From an uncultured Oscillospiraceae bacterium (GTDB taxonomy: Bacteria > Bacillota > Clostridia > Oscillospirales > Ruminococcaceae), in the NCBI GenBank assembly GCA_900547015.1, contig URFD01000032.1:1-14766 (forward strand): a stretch of 14,766 bases of DNA, read 5' to 3'. Shown here one piece after another: positions 1 to 6,760 of this stretch. The number at the start of each line of letters is the position of its first letter. Positions within the stretch are counted from its first letter, which is position 1. A program made the translations under genes and the position numbers. Below the pieces are notes generated by a model that did not search any database, had not been told where the DNA came from, and saw only the letters and a program-made list of their open reading frames with translations.

Positions 1-4
1 AGAG

Positions 5-10
5 TAAAAT
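5..10 (+). promoter_or_regulatory. Possible -10 element of the malic enzyme promoter (partial)
   Basis: TAAAAT lies at the window edge and could be a SigA -10 hexamer. Any -35 element would fall outside the window. If it is real, transcription would start near position 17 and give a leader of about 135 bases that includes the hairpins at 31-101. No better promoter is visible closer to the gene. This is weak evidence from one hexamer. Confidence 0.25.
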
Positions 11-30
11 AAAAGTATCGAGTTTTTGCC

Positions 31-101
31 TGCTCGGGGTCTGCCCGTGCAGCGATGATTCGCAGGGGAGGCATCGTTCTCCCGGCGGCAGCTTCTGCCG
101 C
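31..101 (+). promoter_or_regulatory. Structured leader with three consecutive hairpins
   Basis: Three stems are stacked ahead of the malic enzyme gene. The first pairs TGC-CGGG (31-38) with CCCG-GCA (44-51), with one mismatched T on each side. The second pairs GGGAG (66-70) with CTCCC (79-83). The third pairs GCGGCAG (85-91) with CTGCCGC (95-101) around a CTT loop. None has a following T run, so none is an ordinary terminator. The region does not match a riboswitch class I know. It could stabilise the mRNA, regulate translation, or be the end of an upstream feature cut off by the window. Confidence 0.4.
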
Positions 102-151
102 AGAAATGTGAAGTCAAAAATTACGATCGAATAGTAAGGAGGATTTCCGAA

Positions 152-1381
152 ATGGACGTTTATGAAAAATCCCTTGAAATGCACAGAAAAGCACAGGGCA
201 AACTGTGCGTAGAGTGCAAGGTTCCGCTCAACGGTGCAGAGGACCTTTCTCTGGCTTACTCCCCAGGTGTTGCTCAGCCATGTCTCGAGATCAACAAAGA
301 TTACGATAACATTTATGAATATACAGCAAAAGGCAACCTGGTTGCTGTTGTAACCAACGGTACTGCTGTACTGGGTCTGGGCGATATCGGCGCAGGCGCT
401 GGTATGCCGGTTATGGAAGGTAAATCCGTTCTGTTCAAATCCTTTGCAGGCGTAGATGCTTTCCCAATCTGTCTGGATACCAAAGACCCAGACAAAATCA
501 TCGAGACTGTAAAGCTGATGGAGCCAACCTTCGGCGGCGTAAACCTCGAGGACATCAAAGCTCCTGAGTGCTTCTACATCGAGAGCAAGCTCAAAGAAAT
601 CTGCAACATTCCGATCTTCCACGATGACCAGCACGGTACCGCTATCGTTACCCTGGCAGGTCTGGTAAACGCACTGAAGGTTGTTGGCAAGGATGTCAAA
701 GATATTCACGTTGTTGTCAGCGGTGCTGGTGCAGCTGCAATCGCAATCACCAAACTGCTGCTCACCGCAGGCATTGCAGATGCAATCCTCTGCGACAGCA
801 AGGGTGCTATCTACGAAGGACGCGCAGGTCTTAACGATGTTAAGGTTGAAATGTCCAAGATCACCAACAAAGAAAAACGCGCAGGCTCTCTGGCTGACGT
901 TATCAGCGGTGCAGATGTATTCGTAGGCGTTTCCGCTCCTGGCGTTCTGACCCCTGAGATGGTTAAGACTATGGCAAAAGATCCAATCATCTTTGCTTGT
1001 GCAAACCCAACTCCAGAAATTGACCCAGCTCTTGCAAAAGAAGCAGGCGCTGCTGTTATCGGTACCGGCCGTTCCGACTACCCGAACCAGGTCAACAACG
1101 TACTGGCATTCCCAGGTATCTTCCGTGGTGCTCTGGATGTTCGTGCTACCAAGATTAACGAAGAGATGAAGCTGGCTGCTGCTTATGCAATCGCAAATCT
1201 GGTTACCCCAGAAGAGCTGAATGCAGAGTATGTTATCCCATCTCCATTTGATGCACGCGTTGCTCCTGCTGTTGCAAGCGGCGTAGCAAAAGCTGCAATC
1301 GACACCGGCGTTGCAAAACGCACCGATGTAACCCCAGAACAGGTTGCAGAGCACACCCGTCAGCTGGTTGCTAAGAAATAA
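152..1381 (+). CDS. Malic enzyme, short bacterial type (oxaloacetate-decarboxylating malate dehydrogenase)
   Basis: This 409-residue protein has the usual length of short bacterial malic enzymes, which oxidise and decarboxylate malate to pyruvate and CO2 in the cytoplasm with NAD(P) and a divalent metal. The tyrosine motif YSPGVA is at 36-41, the lysine stretch GKSVLFK at 90-96, and the metal ligands are probably E133, D134 and D159 (HDDQHGTA, 157-164). The Rossmann loop GAGAAA is at 191-196, and the late motif CANPTPEIDP precedes GTGRSDYPNQVNN. NAD versus NADP use cannot be decided by reading. The ATG is preceded by AAGGAGG about nine bases upstream. The gene stands alone between a structured leader and a terminator. 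Its codons are unusually uniform (GCT/GCA, GTT, AAC, CTG) compared with its neighbours, which suggests high expression. Confidence 0.96.
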   Translation: MDVYEKSLEMHRKAQGKLCVECKVPLNGAEDLSLAYSPGVAQPCLEINKDYDNIYEYTAKGNLVAVVTNGTAVLGLGDIGAGAGMPVMEGKSVLFKSFAGVDAFPICLDTKDPDKIIETVKLMEPTFGGVNLEDIKAPECFYIESKLKEICNIPIFHDDQHGTAIVTLAGLVNALKVVGKDVKDIHVVVSGAGAAAIAITKLLLTAGIADAILCDSKGAIYEGRAGLNDVKVEMSKITNKEKRAGSLADVISGADVFVGVSAPGVLTPEMVKTMAKDPIIFACANPTPEIDPALAKEAGAAVIGTGRSDYPNQVNNVLAFPGIFRGALDVRATKINEEMKLAAAYAIANLVTPEELNAEYVIPSPFDARVAPAVASGVAKAAIDTGVAKRTDVTPEQVAEHTRQLVAKK

Positions 1382-1398
1382 GACCACTCTGATGTTAG

Positions 1399-1433
1399 AA
1401 TCCCTCGCGGTGAAAGCTGCGAGGGATTTTTTT
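1399..1433 (+). terminator. Rho-independent terminator of the malic enzyme gene
   Basis: AATCCCTCGC (1399-1408) pairs perfectly with GCGAGGGATT (1419-1428) around a ten-base loop. The stem runs into seven T residues. It begins 18 bases after the malic enzyme stop codon. Confidence 0.92.
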
Positions 1434-1448
1434 GGCCTTGGGCCGCAC

Positions 1449-1477
1449 TTTCCTTTTTGTCGCGAGTGTGGTATGAT
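1449..1477 (+). promoter_or_regulatory. Putative extended -10 promoter of the hydrolase/GrpB pair
   Basis: TGG-TATGAT at 1469-1477 is an extended -10 element. The sequence 17 bases upstream (TTTCCT, 1449-1454) is only a weak -35. The position, just after the malic enzyme terminator and 36 bases before the gene start, fits a separate transcription unit. Confidence 0.5.
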
Positions 1478-1513
1478 AACACTCAGAGAAAAAATCACGA
1501 GGAGATGACACAG

Positions 1514-2437
1514 ATGACCTATACCCAGCTGCTGAACCGGGCATTGGAGCTGTTGGATGAACAGGGACCGGAGCAGGCTTACGAACTGATGAAGGAAGAG
1601 GGCAGCCGCGTCGAAAACGCAAATCAGGCGCAGATTTATAATTTTACCTATTGCTTTGCGGCTTTGAGCGGACGAATCGACGAGGCGATGGGACTGCTCA
1701 AGGAGGCAGTTTATACCAAAGGCTTTTGGTACGACTATCAATATCTGATGGAGGACGAGGATTTGCAGGAACTGCGTGCCCGCAGTGAATTTGAAACCCT
1801 TGCCCAGCTGTGCAGAGAGCGTCAGGAAATGGCGCAGGAATCCGCTGCTCCGCTCTTGGCGGAGGAGGCAGTGGAGGCGGGAAAACCGTTCCTGATGGTG
1901 CTGCATGGCGACCAGCAGAATGCACAGATGACCTCCCCGTACTGGCAGGCAGCCAAGGAACAGGGATATGGGCTTGCACTGGCGCAATCCTCGCAGATTC
2001 AGGTGTCCGACGGCTATCTGTGGGACGATGAGGAGCAGGCTGCACAGGAAATCAAAGACCATTGGGAAAAGCTGACCCAAGCAGGAGCGGATGCAGACCG
2101 CAGTATCCTGTGCGGATTTTCCTCCGGAGGCAGAGCGGCGTTCTATGCCGCAGTGACCGGAATGGTCAAGCCTCATGCGATGATTCTGGTTTCTCCGTGG
2201 CTGCCGGAGTTGGAGGAGTGGACCGAGGATTTGAGCAAGCTCAAGGAAGCGGGAACCCGTGTCTATCTGTGCTGTGGAGATGCGGACGAGGATTGCTTTG
2301 AAGGGACCGAGGCTCTGTTTGAAATTCTGGACGATGCCGGTATCGAGGTAGACTTTAAGCTTTGTCCCGATTTGGACCACGATTATCCGGAGAACTTCTC
2401 AAAGATTCTGAAGGGGGCAATCTCCTTTGCAGAGTAA
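1514..2437 (+). CDS. TPR-like N-terminal domain fused to an alpha/beta hydrolase (dienelactone hydrolase/esterase-like)
   Basis: The 307-residue product has two parts. Residues 1-105 are helical and resemble the tail of TPR proteins: repeated (L/A)-rich helices, then a segment like DEDLQELRARSEFETL. Residues 124-307 form an alpha/beta hydrolase with HGDQQN (131-136) near the oxyanion site and the nucleophile elbow GFSSG (201-205, Ser203). GDADEDC (256-261) offers the acidic residue, and His289 in LDHDYP is the probable catalytic histidine. It probably hydrolyses an ester or similar bond, but the substrate is unknown. There is no signal peptide, so it is likely cytoplasmic. I chose the ATG at 1514 because AGGAG at 1500-1504 is nine bases upstream. 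An in-frame ATG at 1505 and a TTG at 1457 are poorer starts. The end overlaps the next gene by 11 bases. Confidence 0.8.
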   Translation: MTYTQLLNRALELLDEQGPEQAYELMKEEGSRVENANQAQIYNFTYCFAALSGRIDEAMGLLKEAVYTKGFWYDYQYLMEDEDLQELRARSEFETLAQLCRERQEMAQESAAPLLAEEAVEAGKPFLMVLHGDQQNAQMTSPYWQAAKEQGYGLALAQSSQIQVSDGYLWDDEEQAAQEIKDHWEKLTQAGADADRSILCGFSSGGRAAFYAAVTGMVKPHAMILVSPWLPELEEWTEDLSKLKEAGTRVYLCCGDADEDCFEGTEALFEILDDAGIEVDFKLCPDLDHDYPENFSKILKGAISFAE

Positions 2438-2993
2438 GCAGACGGCAAAGGACGAGCAGGAGCAGTTTGCGACCCGTGAGGTCGTCATCGTACCCTATGA
2501 CCCGGCGTGGAAGGATGCCTTTGCGCGAATCCGACAGATGCTCGACGACACGATTGGAGCGTATCTCCAAACAATCGAGCACGTTGGCTCCACCTCGGTG
2601 GAAGGGCTTGGTGCAAAGCCGGTCATCGATGTGGATGCGGTTCTTCGCTCCGCCGATGATTTTAGGACAGTTCGTGCTGCTCTGGAAGCCTGCGGCTATC
2701 AGCATCAGGGAGATTTGGGGCTTCCGGGTCGAGAGGCATTCTTCCGCCCGAAGGACTACAATGACTGGGAGCGGAACACGATGAAATATCACCTCTATGT
2801 CTGCTTCCCGGACGCGGTCCCTTATCGGGAACACCTGGCATTTCGGGATTATCTGCGGGCCCACCCGCAGGCAAGGCAGGACTATCAGCAGCTCAAGGAG
2901 CAGCTGGCAGAGCAATTCCGATATGATGTGGATTCCTACTGCGAGCGCAAGACGGAATTTGTACGTTCGATTCTGGCAAGGTGCTCCTGTTAA
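2427..2993 (+). CDS. GrpB family protein (UPF0157, nucleotidyltransferase-like fold)
   Basis: The 188-residue product carries the GrpB signature: VPYDPAWKDAF at 23-33, then HVGSTSVEGLGAKPVIDVD at 52-70. This resembles the GS...D-x-D arrangement of nucleotidyltransferase folds. The C-terminal half has a YNDWERNTMKYHLYV stretch typical of the family. The family's biochemical role is not firmly established, and it is sometimes found fused to dephospho-CoA kinase. The TTG start at 2427 lies inside the end of the upstream hydrolase gene, with AGGGGG nine bases ahead of it. This implies translational coupling of the two genes. No ATG or GTG closer to the first conserved residues has a good ribosome binding site. 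The family call is firm; the start is less certain. Confidence 0.88.
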   Translation: MQSKQTAKDEQEQFATREVVIVPYDPAWKDAFARIRQMLDDTIGAYLQTIEHVGSTSVEGLGAKPVIDVDAVLRSADDFRTVRAALEACGYQHQGDLGLPGREAFFRPKDYNDWERNTMKYHLYVCFPDAVPYREHLAFRDYLRAHPQARQDYQQLKEQLAEQFRYDVDSYCERKTEFVRSILARCSC

Positions 2994-3012
2994 TTCGGGA
3001 CAAAAATGGGAG

Positions 3013-3044
3013 AAAAAAAGAGGAGCAATCGCTCCTCTTTTTTT
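3013..3044. terminator. Bidirectional terminator between convergent operons
   Basis: GAGGAGC (3020-3026) pairs with GCTCCTC (3031-3037) around AATC. The stem is flanked by seven A on the left and seven T on the right, so it can terminate transcription from both directions. It serves the hydrolase/grpB unit on the plus strand. On the minus strand it serves the coaBC/phosphoesterase operon, whose last stop codon overlaps the T run. Confidence 0.92.
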
Positions 3045-3750
3045 ATACATAAAATTCCTGTAAATCCTCTAAGCGCAGACAGGCAAGCCGCCGATTGGGG
3101 AAATCGTAGCCGCAGCAGCAGTCGATGTCGATGTACTGCGGATGGTGGAAGATGGAAAGCAGCTCGCCGCGGTCGCACATTTCCTGAATGTAGGCGCGCT
3201 CCTCCTCATCTGTGCGGCCGTATGCTTCTGTTTGGGTATGCACGAAGCAGGAAACCGGCGAGTGGCCGATGATGATTTGGCAGTTTGGGATTTCGCGGAC
3301 CGGCTCCTTGTAGGGGCGGAACCACACCTCGTCATAGACGGTGTCGGCAGGCAGTCCGTGTACCAGATAAAAATCCTGCCCGTTTACCCGAAAGGTAAAG
3401 TGGGTCGGCAGGGTTCGCAGAAAATCGAGAACCTCCTGCTTTTGCACTTCGGTCAGCTTGGAGAAGCCCTCCAGCGTTGGAGCGTTGCCGTTTCGATTCC
3501 AGTGCTGGATGTGTTTTTCCGGAGCGTTCGGTGCAAAGTAGCGCAGGCACATAAATTCGTGGTTGCCCAGCAGCATCTTCATATTGGGGGTTGCCATGAT
3601 TTCTCGGAGCAACTCGACGCCGTGGGGGCCGCGGTCTATCACATCTCCCAGAATGTACAGGGTGTCCTCGTCGGAAAAGTTTATCGTTTGGAGCATCGCA
3701 TGGAAGCGGTCGTCCTCTCCGTGGATGTCCGATACAACATAGTGAGCCAT
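3043..3750 (-). CDS. Metallophosphoesterase of the PPP (Ser/Thr phosphatase / ApaH-like) family
   Basis: The 235-residue protein has the PPP-type metallophosphoesterase motifs in order: DIH (8-10), GDVIDRG (35-41) and GNHE (62-65). Later histidines sit in LVHG and IIGHSPV. These bind two metal ions in enzymes that act on phosphoproteins or on diadenosine tetraphosphate. Sequence alone does not choose between those substrates. A Cys-rich DIDCCCGYDFPN stretch near the end matches the conserved D-x-G-C-like closing motif of the group. No signal peptide is present. AAAGGA lies about ten bases upstream of the ATG. The gene follows coaBC by 33 bases on the same strand and is probably cotranscribed, but I see no direct biochemical link to CoA synthesis. 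Confidence 0.88.
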   Translation of the reverse strand: MAHYVVSDIHGEDDRFHAMLQTINFSDEDTLYILGDVIDRGPHGVELLREIMATPNMKMLLGNHEFMCLRYFAPNAPEKHIQHWNRNGNAPTLEGFSKLTEVQKQEVLDFLRTLPTHFTFRVNGQDFYLVHGLPADTVYDEVWFRPYKEPVREIPNCQIIIGHSPVSCFVHTQTEAYGRTDEEERAYIQEMCDRGELLSIFHHPQYIDIDCCCGYDFPNRRLACLRLEDLQEFYV

Positions 3751-3783
3751 AGGGTCAGGGTCCTTTCTGTTTTGGTTTGGGGT

Positions 3784-4974
3784 TTATCGTGCGGACACGA
3801 TGGTATCGATGAGCTGGCGGGCAACCTCCTCCTTGCTCATCAGCGGCAGCTCCCGGATGGTGTCGGAGGTAATCAGGGTGACAACATTGGTATCACCGGC
3901 AAAGCCTGCACCGGACACCTTCAGGTTGTTTGCGACAATCATGTCGGCATTTTTCTTTTGCAGCTTTTTGCGGGAGTTTTCCACCATGTTTTCCGTCTCC
4001 ATCGAAAAACCGCAGAGGAACTGACCCTCGGGTTTGTGCTCGCCAAGATATTTTAAGATATCCTGCGTCCGCTCAAACTCGATGGAGAAGCCTTCGTCGC
4101 CCTTTTTCAGCTTTTGGTCGGCAACCGTTTTCGGGCGATAGTCGGCAACAGCCGCAGCCTTGATGATGATGTCCATTTCGGAGGAGCGGCTGGTGACCGC
4201 CTCAAACATCTGTTGGGCAGTTTCCACCGGAACCGTGTGGACAAAGGGCCACGGTTCCAGAGCGGTCTTTCCGGTCACCAGTGTGACATCGGCGCCGCGC
4301 AGAGAACATTCCCGCGCAATCGCATAGCCCATCTTTCCGCTGGAGCGGTTGGTGTAGATTCGCACCGGGTCCACCGGCTCGCAGGTAGGACCGGCAGTAA
4401 CCAGCACCTTTTTGCCTGCTAAATCCTTCGGACGCAGAATCTCCTGAAGGATATGGTGGTACAGCAGCTGCTCGCTGGGAAGCTTGCCGGCGCCGACATC
4501 CTTGCAGGCCAGCACCCCAACAGCCGGCTGAATGATGCCGAAGCCGTAGCGGCGCAGTGTTTCCAGATTGTCCTGCACAATGGGGTTTTCAAACATATTG
4601 GTATTCATCGCCGGAGCTACCAGCTTTTTGCACCGGCACGCAAGGACGGTGGTTGAAAGCATATCGTCCGCGATTCCGTGCGCCATCTTGGCGATGATGT
4701 TGGCGGAGGCCGGGGCAATCATCACAAGGTCGGCACGCTTGGCAAGTGCAACGTGTTCGACATTGTACTGGAAGTTTCGGTCAAAGGTATCGACCATGCA
4801 GCGGGTATTGCACAAGGTCTCAAAGGTCAGCGGCGTGATGAACTGGGTGGCATTTTTGGTCATGATGACCTGAACATCACAGTGCTGTTTGGCAAGCATA
4901 CTGGCCACATTTGCCATTTTGTAGGCTGCAATCGAGCCGGTGATTCCCAGCACGACGGTTTTTCCTGTTAACAT
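3784..4974 (-). CDS. coaBC: Bifunctional phosphopantothenoylcysteine decarboxylase / phosphopantothenate-cysteine ligase
   Basis: CoaBC joins cysteine to 4'-phosphopantothenate and then decarboxylates the product to 4'-phosphopantetheine, steps two and three of CoA synthesis. The 396-residue length is normal. The flavin-binding CoaC half shows GITGSIAAYK (10-19), catalytic His74 in NVEHVALAKRADL, PAMNTNM (121-127) and Cys157 in ACKDVGAGKLP. The CoaB half begins near 187 with KKVLVTAGPTCEPVDPVR, then YTNRSSGKMG (207-216), KAAAVADYRPK and KLKK (288-291). An in-frame extension upstream of the chosen ATG has no conserved sequence. The ATG at 4974 has AAAGGA 12 bases upstream, and the protein then begins directly with the flavodoxin-like strand. 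It is divergent from panT-coaX and leads the phosphoesterase operon. Confidence 0.97.
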   Translation of the reverse strand: MLTGKTVVLGITGSIAAYKMANVASMLAKQHCDVQVIMTKNATQFITPLTFETLCNTRCMVDTFDRNFQYNVEHVALAKRADLVMIAPASANIIAKMAHGIADDMLSTTVLACRCKKLVAPAMNTNMFENPIVQDNLETLRRYGFGIIQPAVGVLACKDVGAGKLPSEQLLYHHILQEILRPKDLAGKKVLVTAGPTCEPVDPVRIYTNRSSGKMGYAIARECSLRGADVTLVTGKTALEPWPFVHTVPVETAQQMFEAVTSRSSEMDIIIKAAAVADYRPKTVADQKLKKGDEGFSIEFERTQDILKYLGEHKPEGQFLCGFSMETENMVENSRKKLQKKNADMIVANNLKVSGAGFAGDTNVVTLITSDTIRELPLMSKEEVARQLIDTIVSAR

Positions 4975-5013
4975 GAACGGGACACATCCTTTCCTTGGAC
5001 AGAAGATAAGTTC

Positions 5014-5022
5014 AGTATAGCA
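5014..5022 (-). promoter_or_regulatory. Extended -10 promoter of coaBC
   Basis: Read on the minus strand, TGC-TATACT is a good extended -10 element, 39 bases upstream of the coaBC ATG. The -35 region (about 5037-5042) is weak, which suits extended -10 promoters. The leader would be about 33 bases. Confidence 0.55.
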
Positions 5023-5106
5023 GGAAAAAGCGCTAAAATCCAGCATGAACCTGAGAAAAGAAAGGGTGACGGTTTCGAGGAAATTTGGATTTTCTGTCAG
5101 AGGTGC

Positions 5107-5135
5107 TTGCAATCGGGAGAGGGATACTATATAAT
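5107..5135 (+). promoter_or_regulatory. SigA-type promoter of panT-coaX
   Basis: TTGCAA (5107-5112) and TATAAT (5130-5135) are separated by 17 bases. The inferred transcript starts near 5142 and leaves a leader of about 98 bases before panT. Confidence 0.8.
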
Positions 5136-5168
5136 TGACCTGTTAAAAATTTATTTGCGATGTATCTT

Positions 5169-5189
5169 CCGAGGCGTAAAGCCTCTCGG
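5169..5189 (+). promoter_or_regulatory. Hairpin in the panT leader
   Basis: CCGAGGC (5169-5175) pairs with GCCTC-CGG (5181-5189, one bulged T) around a five-base loop. No T run follows, and GC-rich sequence (CGCGGTGTGCGGACGACGCGG) continues downstream. It does not match a riboswitch I recognise. A role in translation or mRNA stability is possible but unproven. Confidence 0.35.
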
Positions 5190-5239
5190 ACGCGGTGTGC
5201 GGACGACGCGGAGAACATCAGCGAAAAGGAGAACTGAAT

Positions 5240-5866
5240 ATGAATCATGCAAGCAGGAAAACACAGGACATGGTAAAACTGGCACTGTTTTCGGGTATCA
5301 TCGTGGTACTGGCTATGACGCCGCTGGGATATGTTCCGCTGGGCGTAATCCGGGCAACCACCATCCACATTCCCGTCATTCTGGGCTCGATTTTGCTGGG
5401 GTGGAAGGCAGGCGCCTTTTTGGGCGGCTTGTTTGGACTGACCAGTCTGGTCATCAACACCATGACCCCGAATCTGACCTCCTTTGTCTTTACCCCATTC
5501 TATTCGATGGGAGAGACAGGCGGCAACCTGTGGAGTCTGGTCGTCTGCTTTGTGCCGCGCATCCTGATTGGAATCGTAGCATTCTGGGCTTATCAGGGAG
5601 TGAAACGCCTGATCAAAAGCGATGTGGTCGCACTGGGAGCAGCAGGATTTTTGGGTTCGATGACCAATACCGTTCTGGTCATGAATATGATTTATCTCTT
5701 CTTTGGTGACAGCTGGGGTGCTGCAAAAAATATCGCTCCTGACATGGTGTACAAGACCATTTTGGCGGTCATTGCAACCAACGGTGTTCCGGAAGCGATT
5801 GTGGCAATGCTTGTGACAGCAGCGGTAGGCAAGGTGCTGCTGGCCCTGAAGCGCAAGGACGGATAG
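5240..5866 (+). CDS. panT: ECF transporter substrate-binding (S) component, probably pantothenate-specific PanT
   Basis: This is a 208-residue integral membrane protein with about six hydrophobic segments (roughly 12-30, 42-57, 59-75, 96-119, 130-155, 172-203). Its small residues near the N terminus and short basic ends are typical of S components of energy-coupling factor importers. S components bind the vitamin and dock on a shared EcfT/EcfA module encoded elsewhere. No ATPase or EcfT gene is present here. Pantothenate specificity is inferred mainly from the locus: coaX follows 22 bases downstream and coaBC diverges upstream. The ATG at 5240 has AAAGGAG about eight bases upstream. An in-frame extension to 5195 lacks a good start and would overlap the leader hairpin region. 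The ECF S-component call is fairly sure; the substrate is moderately sure. Confidence 0.8.
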   Translation: MNHASRKTQDMVKLALFSGIIVVLAMTPLGYVPLGVIRATTIHIPVILGSILLGWKAGAFLGGLFGLTSLVINTMTPNLTSFVFTPFYSMGETGGNLWSLVVCFVPRILIGIVAFWAYQGVKRLIKSDVVALGAAGFLGSMTNTVLVMNMIYLFFGDSWGAAKNIAPDMVYKTILAVIATNGVPEAIVAMLVTAAVGKVLLALKRKDG

Positions 5867-5888
5867 GGTTACAGGAAGGACAGAGAGT

Positions 5889-6656
5889 ATGATTTTAGCA
5901 ATCGATATCGGCAATACCAACGTGGTAATCGGCGGCTTTGAAAACGACCACATCGAATTTACCGCGCGCGTAGCGACCGATGTGCGCCGTACCGAGGAGC
6001 AGTACGCGGTGGAAATTCATCAGATTTTGCATCTGTACGGTTACAGTGCAAAGGAGATGGAGGGCTCCATCATCTCTTCGGTGGTGCCTCCGCTGACTAC
6101 CGTCATGAAGACGGCTCTGAGAAAAATTACCGGAAAAAAGCCGCTGGTAGTAGGGCCCGGATTAAAGACGGGGCTGAATATCAAGCTGGATAATCCGGCT
6201 TCTCTGGGTGCAGACCGGGTAGCGGATACTGTGGCTGCTGTCAGTGAATATCCGCTGCCGCTGATGGTAGTGGATATGGGAACGGCAACGACCATGTCGG
6301 TCATCAATGAGCGGGAGGAATTTATCGGAGGTGCAATCATGCCGGGGCTGCTGCTGTCGCTTGAGGCACTTTCCAGCAGAGCTTCCCTGCTTCCGCAAAT
6401 CGACCTGATTCCGCCCAGAAGCGTGATTGGACGCAATACCGTCGATGCGATGGACAGCGGCATGATCTATGGTGCAGCCTCGATGCTGGACGGGATGATC
6501 GACCGGATTCAGGAAGAGCTGGGTCAGCCGGTTCAGGTGGTTGCTACCGGTGGTCTTTCCAAAAAGGTGACGCCTTACTGCCGTCACCCGATTACCCAAG
6601 ACCCCAATCTGCTGCTCAAAGGACTGCGTATCCTGTACTATAAAAATGCGAAATGA
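5889..6656 (+). CDS. coaX: Type III pantothenate kinase
   Basis: CoaX phosphorylates pantothenate to 4'-phosphopantothenate, the first committed step of CoA synthesis. It is the CoA-insensitive bacterial kinase of the acetate/sugar kinase fold. The 255-residue product has the phosphate motif DIGNTN (6-11), GADR (107-110) with probable catalytic Asp109, and DMGTAT (129-134). GGAIMPG (147-153) and a final VATGGLS motif complete the ATP-binding site. AGGAAGGA lies eight bases before the ATG. It is cotranscribed with panT (22-base gap) and ends just before a strong terminator. Together with divergent coaBC it gives the cell import, phosphorylation and conversion to phosphopantetheine in one locus. 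Confidence 0.97.
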   Translation: MILAIDIGNTNVVIGGFENDHIEFTARVATDVRRTEEQYAVEIHQILHLYGYSAKEMEGSIISSVVPPLTTVMKTALRKITGKKPLVVGPGLKTGLNIKLDNPASLGADRVADTVAAVSEYPLPLMVVDMGTATTMSVINEREEFIGGAIMPGLLLSLEALSSRASLLPQIDLIPPRSVIGRNTVDAMDSGMIYGAASMLDGMIDRIQEELGQPVQVVATGGLSKKVTPYCRHPITQDPNLLLKGLRILYYKNAK

Positions 6657-6660
6657 TAAA

Positions 6661-6691
6661 AAAGAGCCGGTTACGACCGGCTCTTTTTGTT
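6661..6691 (+). terminator. Rho-independent terminator of panT-coaX
   Basis: AAAGAGCCGGT (6661-6671) pairs with ACCGGCTCTTT (6676-6686) around TACG, followed by more T residues. It begins four bases after the coaX stop. The A-rich left side could also let it work in reverse. Confidence 0.92.
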
Positions 6692-6718
6692 TACAAGGGT
6701 CAGGCGGTAGGATATAAT
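6691..6718 (+). promoter_or_regulatory. SigA-type promoter of the lipoprotein gene
   Basis: TTACAA (6691-6696) and TATAAT (6713-6718) are 16 bases apart. The -35 element directly abuts the coaX terminator. The start codon is 42 bases downstream. Confidence 0.72.
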
Positions 6719-6760
6719 AAGGGGGAAGAAGGGGGATTTCCCCGCAAAGGAGAAGGTATC

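Noticed and set aside
3142..4056. A 304-codon open frame on the plus strand opposite the phosphoesterase and coaBC
   Set aside because: It spans two well-supported minus-strand genes and has no recognisable domain.
4975..5112. N-terminal extension of coaBC by 46 codons
   Set aside because: It contains the coaBC promoter and no conserved sequence. The ATG at 4974 gives the standard length.
5033..5953. A 306-codon open frame on the minus strand over panT
   Set aside because: The product is His/Gln/Cys-rich and low in pattern, and it covers the panT promoter and two real genes.
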